Positions 1-8,826 of a stretch of DNA of 64,000 bases are shown here, in pieces (position 1 is the stretch's first letter; every line of letters starts with the position of its first letter). Under the pieces are notes generated by a model. The model was not told the DNA's origin. It searched no databases and saw nothing but the letters and a program-made list of their open reading frames with translations. The DNA lies in assembly GCA_965243285.1 (NCBI GenBank), contig OZ251537.1, positions 2,418,001 to 2,482,000 on the forward strand, given 5' to 3'. The DNA comes from JAHRAW01 sp965243285. GTDB taxonomy: Bacteria; Pseudomonadota; Gammaproteobacteria; Arenicellales; Poriferihabitantaceae. A program made the position numbers and the translations under genes.

Positions 1-1
1 G

Positions 2-49
2 GCGGCGCTGACATCACCACCCCACACCACCATCACCCGCACCGATTAA
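2..49 (+). CDS. possible 3' end of an upstream gene (partial)
   Basis: The window opens inside a reading frame that stops with TAA at 47-49, sharing one base with the ATG of the permease gene (TAATG). This stop-start overlap is typical of a translationally coupled operon, so an upstream gene such as the substrate-binding protein of the same transporter could end here. Only about 15 codons are visible and nothing in them is diagnostic, so the assignment is a guess from context. Confidence 0.25.
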   Translation, partial: AALTSPPHTTITRTD

Positions 50-756
50 TGTCCCCCCCCACCCTCGGCGAGGCCACGCTGCACGCCTTGGTGCTGCTGG
101 CGCGCGGCGATGCGGCACTGTGGGAAATTATCGGGCTATCTTTTCGCGTCTCGGCCGCCGCCATCGCCATGGCCGCCGCCCCGGCCATGCTGGCGGCATT
201 TTTGCTGGCGCATTTGGCCTTTCCCGGCCGGCGCTTGCTGATTTCCTTGTTCAGCACGCTGCTCTCCTTGCCAGCGGTGGTGGTGGGCTTAAGCGTCTAT
301 CTGCTGCTCTCGCGCCACGGCCCGTTGGGCGATTGGCGGCTGCTATTCACCCAATCGGCCATGGTATTGGCGCAAATTGTGCTGGCCTTTCCGATTTTGG
401 TGGCCATGAGCCACGCCGCCTTCCAAGCCGCCGACCGCCGCGCTTGGGAGACCGCCCGCACCCTCGGTCTCTCGCGCTTGCGCAGTTTTTTTTTGGTATT
501 GGGCGAGGTGCGCTTCGCCCTGTTGGCGGCGATTTTGGCCGCCTTCGGGCGCGTCATCGCCGAAGTCGGCGCCTCCATGATGGTCGGCGGCAACATCCTG
601 CACCACACCCGCAACATCCCCACCGCCATCGCTTTGGAGACGGCTAAGGGCAATTTCGCCCAAGGCATCGCCTTAGGCATCGTGCTGCTGCTGCTGGCCT
701 TCGCGCTCAACGCCGCCTTGCAGTATGTTCAAGGACGCGGCAATTTGTCGGTATGA
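49..756 (+). CDS. tupB: tungstate-type ABC transporter permease (TupB-like)
   Basis: Inner-membrane permease of 235 residues, probably for tungstate or another oxyanion. Five or six hydrophobic segments are visible (about residues 34-55, 62-85, 100-125, 150-180 and 205-225). The loop with EVGASMMVGGNI near residues 170-182 is the cytoplasmic coupling region typical of TupB-type permeases, and the RAWETARTLG stretch just before it also fits. The length matches the family. The gene overlaps the following ATPase frame, as expected for an ABC operon, and mobA lies nearby, which supports a W/Mo role. A molybdate or sulfate permease is less likely from these loop motifs, but substrate specificity is inferred. 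Confidence 0.82.
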   Translation: MSPPTLGEATLHALVLLARGDAALWEIIGLSFRVSAAAIAMAAAPAMLAAFLLAHLAFPGRRLLISLFSTLLSLPAVVVGLSVYLLLSRHGPLGDWRLLFTQSAMVLAQIVLAFPILVAMSHAAFQAADRRAWETARTLGLSRLRSFFLVLGEVRFALLAAILAAFGRVIAEVGASMMVGGNILHHTRNIPTAIALETAKGNFAQGIALGIVLLLLAFALNAALQYVQGRGNLSV

Positions 757-1930
757 CATTCGCAAAATGGCCGCTGACATCGGCCGCGACATCGCCCGAA
801 AAATGGCCCGAGCAATGGCCATGAAATCGACGCGTCAAACGCTCCCTGGAACGGCCGCAGCCGCCATCCACTATCACGACATCCACCAGCATTTTCGCCG
901 CCGCCATCTGCTCGATGGCGTGGCGCTGACCTTACAAAGCGGCGCCGCCATACTGCTGGGCGGCGAAAACGGCGCCGGCAAAACCACCTTATTGCGCATA
1001 CTGGCTGGACTTTCGGGCCCGAGCCGAGGCTGGGTAAGTTTCACGCCGCGCGATGGGCTTTTATATGTCGATTCGGGTGATTCGGGGGTGGATTTGGGGC
1101 TCGATTCGATGTTCGATTCGACGCTCGATTCGACGGTCGATTCGACGGTCGATTCGGTGGCTGATTCAGCGGTTGATTCAAATCTCGATTCGGCGGTGGA
1201 TTCGGTGGTGGATTCGATGGGCAATTCAGCACTCGATTCGGCCGTGGATTCGGCGGTGGATTCGATGGGCAATTCAGCACTCGATTCGGCGGTGGATTCG
1301 GCGGTGGATTCGGGGCTCGATTCGATGTTCGATTCGACGGTGGATTCGACGGCTGAATCGATGGGCAATTCGGCGCTCGATTCGATGGCGGATTCGACGG
1401 CGGATTCGATGCTCGATTCGGCGGCCGGCGGCGTGGTCTATGCCCCCGCCAGCCATGCGCCGCCGGCCGACGCCAAGCGCTGGCGACACTGCCGGCGGCA
1501 ATTACAGCGCCAGGTGATGTATTTGCACCAGCAGCCCTATCTATTCGATGGCACGGTCACGCGTAATTTGGCGTTGGCGTTGCCGCGCGCCTTAGCCGCC
1601 ACCGAGCGCGCGCGCCGCACGGGCAAGGCATTGCAGTGGGCGCGCCTCGGCGACCTCGCGCACGCGCCCGCCAAAACCTTGTCCAGCGGCGAAAAACAAC
1701 GCGTCGCCCTGGCGCGGGCGTGGCTACGCCCATCTCGATTTTTGCTGTTGGACGAACCCATCGCCAACTTAGACGCCGCCTCCCAAACCAGCGCCGTGGC
1801 GTTGTTACAAGCCCTCAAAACCGCCGGCGTCGCCCTGCTAATCGCCAGCCACCATCACGCCATTTTCGACTCACTAATCGACCACCGCCTACACCTCGCC
1901 CACGGCAAACTGAAAACGATTTGCTTTTGA
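725..1930 (+). CDS. ABC transporter ATPase (TupC-like) with long Asp-Ser repeat insertion
   Basis: ATPase partner of the upstream permease. Visible motifs are Walker A (GGENGAGKTTL, near residue 78), Q-loop (LHQQPYLFDGTV, near 263), signature LSSGEKQRVALARA (near 320), Walker B (FLLLDEP, near 341) and the H-loop (ASHHH, near 378). A block of about 27 tetrapeptides of the form DSxx lies between Walker A and the Q-loop (about residues 115-235) and almost doubles that part of the domain. Without it the protein would be about 280 residues or fewer, near the normal ATPase length. The start is uncertain: 725 overlaps the permease stop by 32 bases, but ATG codons at 815 and 821 fit the family N-terminus better. 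The reading frame is intact through the whole repeat. Confidence 0.8.
   Translation: MFKDAAICRYDIRKMAADIGRDIARKMARAMAMKSTRQTLPGTAAAAIHYHDIHQHFRRRHLLDGVALTLQSGAAILLGGENGAGKTTLLRILAGLSGPSRGWVSFTPRDGLLYVDSGDSGVDLGLDSMFDSTLDSTVDSTVDSVADSAVDSNLDSAVDSVVDSMGNSALDSAVDSAVDSMGNSALDSAVDSAVDSGLDSMFDSTVDSTAESMGNSALDSMADSTADSMLDSAAGGVVYAPASHAPPADAKRWRHCRRQLQRQVMYLHQQPYLFDGTVTRNLALALPRALAATERARRTGKALQWARLGDLAHAPAKTLSSGEKQRVALARAWLRPSRFLLLDEPIANLDAASQTSAVALLQALKTAGVALLIASHHHAIFDSLIDHRLHLAHGKLKTICF
1069..1430 (+). repeat. in-frame 12-bp tandem repeat encoding DSxx units
   Basis: About 27 imperfect copies of a 12-base unit of the form GATTCGnnnnTG lie inside the ABC ATPase gene. Larger blocks (for example DSMGNSALDSAVDSAV) are themselves repeated, which indicates growth by slippage or unequal exchange. 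The unit length is a multiple of three, so gain or loss of copies keeps the frame. The opposite strand and the other plus frames also stay open across it, giving several spurious ORFs. Confidence 0.95.
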
Positions 1931-2179
1931 TTTTGTTTTTTGATTTTGTCTTTTGCTTTTGATTTTGCTTTTGATTTTGATTTTGATTTTGTCTTTTGCT
2001 GTTAACGCTTTGCTCCCCCATGCTTTTCAGGGGGGAGCCAAAACTGGCAGCCTCCCCGCCAGTTTTGGTGGGGAGTGCGTTTGATTTTGATTTTGCTTTT
2101 GCTTTTGCTTTTGCTTTTGCTTTTGCTTCTTTATCATCCTCGGCTTTCTTGGCGAAGGCTTCATCTTGCCTTACCTCAT
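1931..2179. repeat. hairpin element locus A (one plus-oriented core)
   Basis: Gap between the convergent ABC ATPase and restriction enzyme genes. TTTTGATTTTG-type tracts flank a two-stem core. Stem 1 pairs CTCCCCC (2013-2019) with GGGGGGAG (2030-2037). Stem 2 pairs CCAAAACTGGC (2038-2048) with GCCAGTTTTGG (2058-2068), a perfect 11-bp helix with a 9-base loop. The core is preceded by GTTAACGCTTTG and followed by TGGGGAGTG, then a (TTTTGC)n tract. The same core recurs at six other loci in the window. No terminal repeat is visible at this copy, so it is probably a remnant. Confidence 0.85.
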
Positions 2180-5100
2180 CTAGGCCGCCATCCAAACTTT
2201 ATCGATATCCCCCATCAAGCGATGGGTTTGCATCAGGGCGACGATGATTTTTTGATAATGCCTAATATCGTAGCCGGATAATGTCATGCCGGCGCGATCT
2301 TTTAACCATTTTTGCGCCGGCTGAAAGCCACCGATATAAAAACACCAAGCCACCTCCGGCACGCCATCGAAAAATTGCATGCGGTTGATATAGACTTTGC
2401 CGAGTCTTTTTACATGGTCGGTGATTTCATACTTCGGCGTAGCGACCATGTGGTCGCCGCTGTTGGGGTATTGGGTAATGAGGGTGTTTAAGGTAGGGCT
2501 TTCCATTAAATGCAGTGCGCGCAGTTCGCCGCCGAGCGCTACCAACTGCCAAAATAGTTTTGCATCCGTGGGGTATGGCACACGCGGAAAATCTATTTTG
2601 AGGAATTCCTTATACTTTTCGCGGTAGGCGGGGGCGTGCAATACCGCATAGATATAATCCAATAGATCAATCGGGGCGAAGGTGTTTTTGTTTTCGGATT
2701 TTTTTTCAGGGGTGAATGGCAAGCCGATTCCAGCGGCGATTTCTTCCACGAATTCCTTATCAAAATTTGGTTTTCTTGTGGTTTTACCATCGATGGTTTT
2801 ATGCACGGTTTTAGGGTAATTGTACAAGGGGAAAATGGAATTTATTTCACTTCCCTTATTTGATATATAACACATTTCTACTATATTGGCAGTCAAAAAT
2901 GTGTGATAAAAAGCATTGCTTGATGGGGTTTGTCTGCAGATAATTAGCCCAATGTTGTTTTGCAACATATGACGCATAACTTTATAGCGTCCATTGCATA
3001 CAAACCCATTTTGTTTACCGCTGTAAAACGTTTTTCTGGTATCAAACGGGCGATATGATAAATCTTGCCAAGCCAAACTATTGTCAAGGTTGGCTTTAAC
3101 ATCTTCTTTGGCACGGTCAATTTTCCAATCTCGTGCATCTTTAGTTTTATACTTAATGGCAATTTCTTCTTTCGTTAATTTGATGAAATCGTTGATCGTG
3201 TTTCTCAATGATTGGTTATTAAAATGCACGGTAATTGGATCTCGATTGGTGCATACTCCAGAAACATATTCGGGGAATAGTTTAGTTAACGAAAAGCCCT
3301 TTTCATATTCGGATTGCGATTCCCAATCTTTCGGTACAAAAAAATAATAAGATGCCTGCGGTTTCAATTCTGTAAACTCAACATCGGGAAGGTCATTGTC
3401 ATTTAAGAAGTCAAATTTATTTTGTTTTGTTCCATATAAGTTATGGTGAAAAACTTTTGCCAACTCACCGTCTTTTTTAGGGCCCGTTTTAACAAATAAA
3501 TTAATGGAAACTCCTTGCGTAATTTCAAATACATTCTGATCTTTCAAACCGTTTGGAGCAGCCCCTTTGTTAGGAGGCGTGCCGTGCAAATCCAAAACAT
3601 AAATGGTGTCAAATGTATCCAGCAAACATTTTCGCATTTGCCGATGGGTTATGCCACTCAAAAAACTGTTGTTCGAAATATAGGCAAGCACGCCTCTGCC
3701 GTTTTTTTCCACAAGATGTTCGCCATACCGGATGAATTTAATATAATCGTCGTCTAGATTTATTTTTTGCTCGTTCAATTTCTCTTTATAGATGGCGATT
3801 AAATCCTTAATCCATTTACCTTTGTTGCTACTCTTAACCGCATACGGCGGATTGCCAAGAACCACCATCACCGGCATGTCGTGCTTGATATTGTTTGCGC
3901 CCTTTGCCTCCTTGGATAGCCATGGAGAAAGTAGCGAATCGACTTTTGGGTTACCCTCTTCTAATGAATTAGTCAAAAATATTCCTAACCTCTTATCCTT
4001 GAACAATGTCACCCCGGTCTCCCGCAACACCATGTCCAATTTGGTGTGTGCTATGGTGTAGGCTGCCATCAGCAATTCAAAGCCGTTAAGGCGGGGGATT
4101 AAATGGTCGTTCGCATCATCTGACCACGCGCCTTTTTGATTGCTGTAATAATTCTCATGAATATGTTTGACGATGGCGGCTAAAAAAGTGCCGGTGCCGG
4201 CGGCGGGGTCTAAAATTTGCACCCGATGCACATCTTTTTTCTCTTTTGGTGACTCTGAATTTGCAGGGTCTGTCAAAACTTCAATGGTCGTTTTGTCGGT
4301 GTTTGCTATACCATCAGGCAAATCGAGTTCAGTTTTTAGAATGTGATCCACGGCGCGCACGATGAAATTAACCACCGGTTCTGGCGTGTAATAAACACCT
4401 CGTTTTGCGCGGCCATCGGGGTCGTATTGTTCGAGAAAATTTTCATAAAAATGAAGAAAAGGGTCTCTGCGGTAAGTGGATTTTCCGTAATCCGCCATCA
4501 ACTCGGCGAGATTGACCGCTTGGAAAATAGCAGTGATGTCATCTATCATCCATTCCAATCGTTGGTCTATATCTATGCCGACGATATGATGGAAAAATTT
4601 CCGCAAAAAAGGATTGCTGGTGGGGATGAGTTCGGGCGCATCTTTGCGTGAGAATGTCGGCGAAGTGGAAGCGTGGAAGCGCGCCGCAAACATGCCGTAC
4701 ACGATGGTTTGCGCATACATATCGGCGAATTGACTGGGCGACAAGTCTTGTATTAAATTGGTTTTGAATATATGAAACTGGGTTATCAGATCATGGTCGT
4801 TTTCTTCGATTTTATCGCCCTGAGAAATATCTTGGGTGACCGCTTTATCTATCACATCAACCAGTAGCCGCGCCTTCCTTGCCATTTTATCGGCTAACTC
4901 ATCTGGGGTTTTGATCTCCAATGTATGGCCGGAAAAGGCGGCTAAAAACTCATCCAAATCGGCAAAGTTTTCGGGTTTGGATTTAACACGCCCGTGTCTG
5001 ATTTCAGCGATTTTTACTACCTTCACTGGCTCTGGATAACCATCGCGAAACAGGCGAAATTCCATGTAGTCGGTAATGATCAGATTAGGCAACGCACTTT

Positions 5101-5407
5101 GGTAGCGCTTGAATTGCACATCATGAGACGCATGGTCTAAATCCTTACCAAGGTCTTTGGCTTCGATATAGCCTAAGGAAATTTTCTTGTATGTCACCAG
5201 ATAATCAGGCCTCACATCGCCACCTAATTTTGGCTCGTTGGTGACTTCCATGTCACTGCCTAATACGGATTTCAGATAGGTTTGCAACGCCGGCCGATAG
5301 GAATGCTCGGTGGCGTCGCCACTGCGATAATAGCCATCGATTTCCGCAATGTATTTTTTCAATTCTTTATTGTCATGTTCGATAGCCATATTAATCGCCT
5401 CATTCAA
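2180..5407 (-). CDS. single-chain restriction-modification enzyme, type ISP/IIG-like
   Basis: Predicted fused endonuclease and N6-adenine methyltransferase of 1075 residues. The N-terminus has a PD-(D/E)xK nuclease pattern (RPDYL at 66-70, then EAK at 82-84). A helical linker follows, with YYTP near 339, SAM-binding motif I (DPAAGTGTF, near 400) and the catalytic NPPY (near 520). The C-terminal third resembles the specificity domain of type ISP enzymes such as LlaBIII. No SF2 helicase motifs are present, so it resembles a type IIG enzyme rather than full-length type ISP (about 1500 residues). The gene is clearly more AT-rich than its neighbours, suggesting transfer. An internal ATG at 5389 has a better ribosome-binding site (AATGAGG, 8 bases upstream) than the ATG at 5407. 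No truncation is seen, so it may be active. Confidence 0.85.
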   Translation of the reverse strand: MNEAINMAIEHDNKELKKYIAEIDGYYRSGDATEHSYRPALQTYLKSVLGSDMEVTNEPKLGGDVRPDYLVTYKKISLGYIEAKDLGKDLDHASHDVQFKRYQSALPNLIITDYMEFRLFRDGYPEPVKVVKIAEIRHGRVKSKPENFADLDEFLAAFSGHTLEIKTPDELADKMARKARLLVDVIDKAVTQDISQGDKIEENDHDLITQFHIFKTNLIQDLSPSQFADMYAQTIVYGMFAARFHASTSPTFSRKDAPELIPTSNPFLRKFFHHIVGIDIDQRLEWMIDDITAIFQAVNLAELMADYGKSTYRRDPFLHFYENFLEQYDPDGRAKRGVYYTPEPVVNFIVRAVDHILKTELDLPDGIANTDKTTIEVLTDPANSESPKEKKDVHRVQILDPAAGTGTFLAAIVKHIHENYYSNQKGAWSDDANDHLIPRLNGFELLMAAYTIAHTKLDMVLRETGVTLFKDKRLGIFLTNSLEEGNPKVDSLLSPWLSKEAKGANNIKHDMPVMVVLGNPPYAVKSSNKGKWIKDLIAIYKEKLNEQKINLDDDYIKFIRYGEHLVEKNGRGVLAYISNNSFLSGITHRQMRKCLLDTFDTIYVLDLHGTPPNKGAAPNGLKDQNVFEITQGVSINLFVKTGPKKDGELAKVFHHNLYGTKQNKFDFLNDNDLPDVEFTELKPQASYYFFVPKDWESQSEYEKGFSLTKLFPEYVSGVCTNRDPITVHFNNQSLRNTINDFIKLTKEEIAIKYKTKDARDWKIDRAKEDVKANLDNSLAWQDLSYRPFDTRKTFYSGKQNGFVCNGRYKVMRHMLQNNIGLIICRQTPSSNAFYHTFLTANIVEMCYISNKGSEINSIFPLYNYPKTVHKTIDGKTTRKPNFDKEFVEEIAAGIGLPFTPEKKSENKNTFAPIDLLDYIYAVLHAPAYREKYKEFLKIDFPRVPYPTDAKLFWQLVALGGELRALHLMESPTLNTLITQYPNSGDHMVATPKYEITDHVKRLGKVYINRMQFFDGVPEVAWCFYIGGFQPAQKWLKDRAGMTLSGYDIRHYQKIIVALMQTHRLMGDIDKVWMAA

Positions 5408-5559
5408 ATGGTTGTCGATAAAAGTCTCGGTGCGGGTCGCTAATGTAAGCGAAAAGCGGGGGCATTGAATCCGGCCCGCAAAATCTATGGGGGGATGGTT
5501 ACTAAAGCCCTGCCGTCCACTGGAGACGGGCTGTGGATTAGGGGTGGAGTATAGGCTAC

Positions 5560-5960
<401 letters not shown>

Positions 5961-5978
5961 CCCCAAAAGGACCCCAAC

Positions 5979-6605
5979 ATGACCCCTAACCAGCCCACCG
6001 ATTCGGATGCCGAGGCGCGACAGCGCATAACCGCGCTGCTGCTCGCGGGCGGGCGGGGGACGCGGATGGGCGGGGTGGATAAGGGCCAGGTGGGCTTCCG
6101 CGGGCGGACGCTGGCGGCCGGAATCTGCGCGGCGATTGCGCCGCAAGTTGCGCAGATCATCATCAACGCCAACCGCAATCTGGAATCTTACGGCGAACTC
6201 GGCCATGCGGTTATCGAAGATCAGATGGCGGGCCATCTGGGTCCCCTGGCCGGCATGCACGCTGGCTTTGCCGCCGCGCGGCAGCCGTGGCTGCTCACCA
6301 TTCCGTGCGATGGCCCCTTTGTGCGCCCCGATTACGCCGCCGCCATGCTGCGCGCCGCCTTAGCCCAAGGCGTGAAACTCGCGGTCGCCCACGATGGCCA
6401 GCGCTATCAGCCGGTGTATTGCTTGATTCACCGCGACCTCGCCGCCAGCCTGGCGGCATTTTTGGCTGCCGGCGAGCGCAAAATCGATCGCTGGCATAGC
6501 CAACATGATTTCGCCCGCGTGGATTTTTCCGCGCACCCCGACATGTTCACCAACATCAATACCGCCGCGCAATTGGCCGCGCTTGAGCAACAAACCGCGC
6601 CGTAA
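5979..6605 (+). CDS. mobA: molybdenum cofactor guanylyltransferase MobA
   Basis: Cytoplasmic enzyme of 208 residues that attaches GMP to molybdopterin-bound Mo to give the bis-MGD type cofactor. The nucleotide-binding motif LLLAGGRGTRMGG (residues 20-32) with the downstream DKG (34-36) is characteristic. The central GHLGPLAGM and the IPCDGPFV stretch (near 108-115), holding the metal-binding Asp, also match. Length is normal for MobA. An AAGGA ribosome-binding site lies about 8 bases before the ATG. It sits between element locus B and a short gap, not in an operon with other moa/moe genes. Proximity to a tungstate-type transporter suggests a shared W/Mo theme. Confidence 0.93.
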   Translation: MTPNQPTDSDAEARQRITALLLAGGRGTRMGGVDKGQVGFRGRTLAAGICAAIAPQVAQIIINANRNLESYGELGHAVIEDQMAGHLGPLAGMHAGFAAARQPWLLTIPCDGPFVRPDYAAAMLRAALAQGVKLAVAHDGQRYQPVYCLIHRDLAASLAAFLAAGERKIDRWHSQHDFARVDFSAHPDMFTNINTAAQLAALEQQTAP

Positions 6606-6675
6606 AACGCTGCGCCGCCAGACATGCAGATTAGAACGGGCGGGTTAGGGCCGGCGATTGCCCGACCGATTCGAT

Positions 6676-6900
6676 GAAACCCGCCCTACTTTGCAAATAA
6701 GACAGTCATCCGCTGTGGATTTTTCTGCCGCCTTGAATCATGTTCACAACCATCGGCGCGACACGATTAACCGCGCTTGAGAAATTAAGCCAGGCGGTAA
6801 AACCCAGCACGACCAGGCTTGCGGATGAATGCTGGGCGATTAAAGCAGGTAATTGGCCCAATTTGACTCGACAAACCCGCCCTATTCCGCAAATTCGACG
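6676..6900. repeat. degenerate direct repeat flanking the alaX 3' end
   Basis: A sequence of about 27 bases beginning AACCCGCCCTA occurs at about 6679-6705 and again at about 6871-6897, where it covers the alaX stop codon; about 21 positions agree. The 190 bases between may be a decayed duplication of unknown origin. The rest of the 6606-6881 gap has no recognised gene. Confidence 0.4.
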
Positions 6901-7619
6901 ATAATCCGGCGATTTTGTTTGCCTTTGCTTTTGATGCTTTGTACGCGCACGGCGCCGATTTCGGCGCTGGATTTGACATGGGTGCCGCCGCAGGGCTGTA
7001 AATCGGCGCCTTGGAATTCCACCAAACGGACTTTGCCGGCGCCGCTGGGCGGCTTGACCGACATGGTGCGGATGAGGTCGCTTTGCTGCGCCATTTCGGC
7101 CTCGCTTATCCACCGCAAGCGCATGGGGTGGTCGGCTTCGATGAGGCGGTTTAGGGTGTCTTCGAGGGCTTGTTTGTTCGGCGGTTCGGGCAGGTAGAAA
7201 TCCAAACGCGCGCTGCCATCGCGAATCGAGCCGCCGGTGACCGGCGCTGGAATGGCGGCGCACAGCATGTGCATACAACTGTGCATGCGCATGAGGCGGT
7301 GGCGGCGCGGCCAGTGGATTTCCAGGGTGATGGCTTCGCCGACTTCGGGCGCGGTTTCGGAGCCGCCGATGATGTGCAAGTGTTCGCCGGCGGCGTTTTT
7401 GCGGGTGTCGGTGATGGCGACCCGGCTGCCGTCGGCGCGAATTAGCGCCCCGGTGTCGCCGGGCTGACCGCCGCCTTCGGGGTAGAACACGGTTTGGTCT
7501 ACCACTACGCCCACCGCTTGCTCGCTGGCGGCGGCGCTTTCGGCAACCGAGGCGATGGCGATAACGCGCGCCTCACAGTCCGACAAATAGGCATCTTCGC
7601 GAAATAATTCGATGGTCAT
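6882..7619 (-). CDS. alaX: alanyl-tRNA editing protein AlaX-type
   Basis: Free-standing trans-editing hydrolase of 245 residues, homologous to the editing domain of AlaRS, which deacylates mischarged tRNA-Ala. The zinc-binding motifs are visible: HSCMH (about residue 110) and CGGTH (about residue 206). The early VVVDQTVFYPEGGGQPGDTG segment is the typical AlaX substrate-binding loop. The start at 7619 (MTIELF) is preferred over upstream in-frame codons because the extra 28 codons translate an intergenic TTTTGGCTGA-type repeat. The protein is of the medium-length AlaX class, without the C-terminal extension. Confidence 0.88.
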   Translation of the reverse strand: MTIELFREDAYLSDCEARVIAIASVAESAAASEQAVGVVVDQTVFYPEGGGQPGDTGALIRADGSRVAITDTRKNAAGEHLHIIGGSETAPEVGEAITLEIHWPRRHRLMRMHSCMHMLCAAIPAPVTGGSIRDGSARLDFYLPEPPNKQALEDTLNRLIEADHPMRLRWISEAEMAQQSDLIRTMSVKPPSGAGKVRLVEFQGADLQPCGGTHVKSSAEIGAVRVQSIKSKGKQNRRIIVEFAE

Positions 7620-7621
7620 AG

Positions 7622-7695
7622 GGTGATTTTGGGGTGGGTTTGGATTGATTTGGACGGATTTTGGCTGATTTTGGCTGATTTTGGGGCGGTTTGAC
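7622..7695. repeat. short TTTTGGCTGA-type minisatellite
   Basis: Imperfect copies of a roughly 11-base unit related to GATTTTGGCT lie directly upstream of alaX (minus strand), where its promoter or leader would be. Copy number may vary and affect expression, but no promoter elements can be distinguished within it. Confidence 0.6.
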
Positions 7696-7723
7696 GGCAT
7701 CAACCCGCGGCTGGGTTGATGGA

Positions 7724-8755
7724 TTATGCGGCTGAATCATCCGCCCAATCGGCCATTGGATGGGCTGGTGGATTGGCCATGGAGGCGGCGATTTTTTGAC
7801 GTACTTGTTGCGCCACTTGCACCGCGCGCAAGCCGTCCTCGCCGGCCACCAGCGGGCGGCGGCGGTGGCGTACGCAGTGCGCGAAATGCGCCAATTCCGC
7901 ATTCAGCGGCAACTGCGGCTGGACCGCGATGCGGCGCTCGATGAGCGGCGGAAACCGCGCCCCGGATTCGGCTTGGCCGGGGAATACATGGTCGATTTGC
8001 TGGTCGGCGAAGTTCAAACCGAGGTAGGCGTGCTGGGAAAACACCCGAATGCGCCGCAACTGGCTACGCGACACCCGACTGGCGGTGACATTGGCCACCG
8101 CGCCATTGGCGAATTCGAGGCGCGCATTGGCGATATCCACATGCTCGGTGAGCACCCGGGCGCCGCTGGCGTACACCTGTTTCAGCCGCGATGGCACCAG
8201 CGACAGCACGATGTCGATGTCGTGAATCATCAAATCGGCGACCACATCCACATCGGTGGCGCGTTCGACGAAGGCGCCGAGGCGGTGTACTTCCATGAAC
8301 ACCGGATTGCGCGCCAAAGTTGCCAATTTCATCACCCCGGCGTTGAATCTTTCCAGATGGCCCACTTGTAGAATCACGCCCTTGTCGGCCGCCAAACTCA
8401 CGATTTCTTGTGCTTCGCCGCTGCTCGGCGCCAGCGGTTTTTCGATCATGGCGTGCATGCCGGCGCCCAATATTTGCCGCGCCACCGACAAATGCCGGCT
8501 GCTGGGCACGACGATGCTAACCGCATCGACCCGGCCGCGTAATTCGGCCGGCGAGGTGAGGGCGTCGCAATCGTATCGCGCCGCGACTTCGCGCGCCCGC
8601 CCGGCATCCACATCGAGCACCGCCACCAACTCCACATCAGGCATTTGGTGGTAGATTTTGGCGTGAATTTTACCCAGATGCCCGACCCCGACCACCGCCA
8701 CACGCAACGGAGCGGCGGCGCCGGCCGGGCCGGGCGCGTGCGATGGGGTAGTCAC
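7724..8755 (-). CDS. Gfo/Idh/MocA family NAD(P)-dependent oxidoreductase
   Basis: Predicted sugar (nucleotide) dehydrogenase of about 343 residues. It has a Rossmann motif at the N-terminus (VAVVGVGHLGKIHA) and the family EKP motif (MIEKPLAP) whose Lys is catalytic. The C-terminal half carries the DLMIHDIDI stretch typical of the substrate-binding domain. Relatives include UDP-GlcNAc 3-dehydrogenases (GnnA) of lipid A synthesis, but no partner aminotransferase is adjacent, so the substrate is unknown. An open frame extends upstream into oxyR, but homology starts just after a GTG at 8753-8755, chosen as start; no clear ribosome-binding site is seen. Confidence 0.78.
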   Translation of the reverse strand: MTTPSHAPGPAGAAAPLRVAVVGVGHLGKIHAKIYHQMPDVELVAVLDVDAGRAREVAARYDCDALTSPAELRGRVDAVSIVVPSSRHLSVARQILGAGMHAMIEKPLAPSSGEAQEIVSLAADKGVILQVGHLERFNAGVMKLATLARNPVFMEVHRLGAFVERATDVDVVADLMIHDIDIVLSLVPSRLKQVYASGARVLTEHVDIANARLEFANGAVANVTASRVSRSQLRRIRVFSQHAYLGLNFADQQIDHVFPGQAESGARFPPLIERRIAVQPQLPLNAELAHFAHCVRHRRRPLVAGEDGLRAVQVAQQVRQKIAASMANPPAHPMADWADDSAA

Positions 8756-8826
8756 AAGATTTTGGCGAGATGGCTTTTGGCCAGCCGGGTTGGCACGGAA
8801 TGACCGCAGTTTAGCGCTGCGCGGCT

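Noticed and set aside
1041..1517. Other-frame ORFs over the DSxx repeat (Arg-Ile-Trp or Pro-Asn rich)
   Set aside because: They are shadows of the 12-bp repeat; the ABC ATPase frame has conserved motifs on both sides.
6706..6880. Small minus-strand ORF after alaX
   Set aside because: No start signal or similarity; it lies between two degenerate direct repeats and is probably noncoding.
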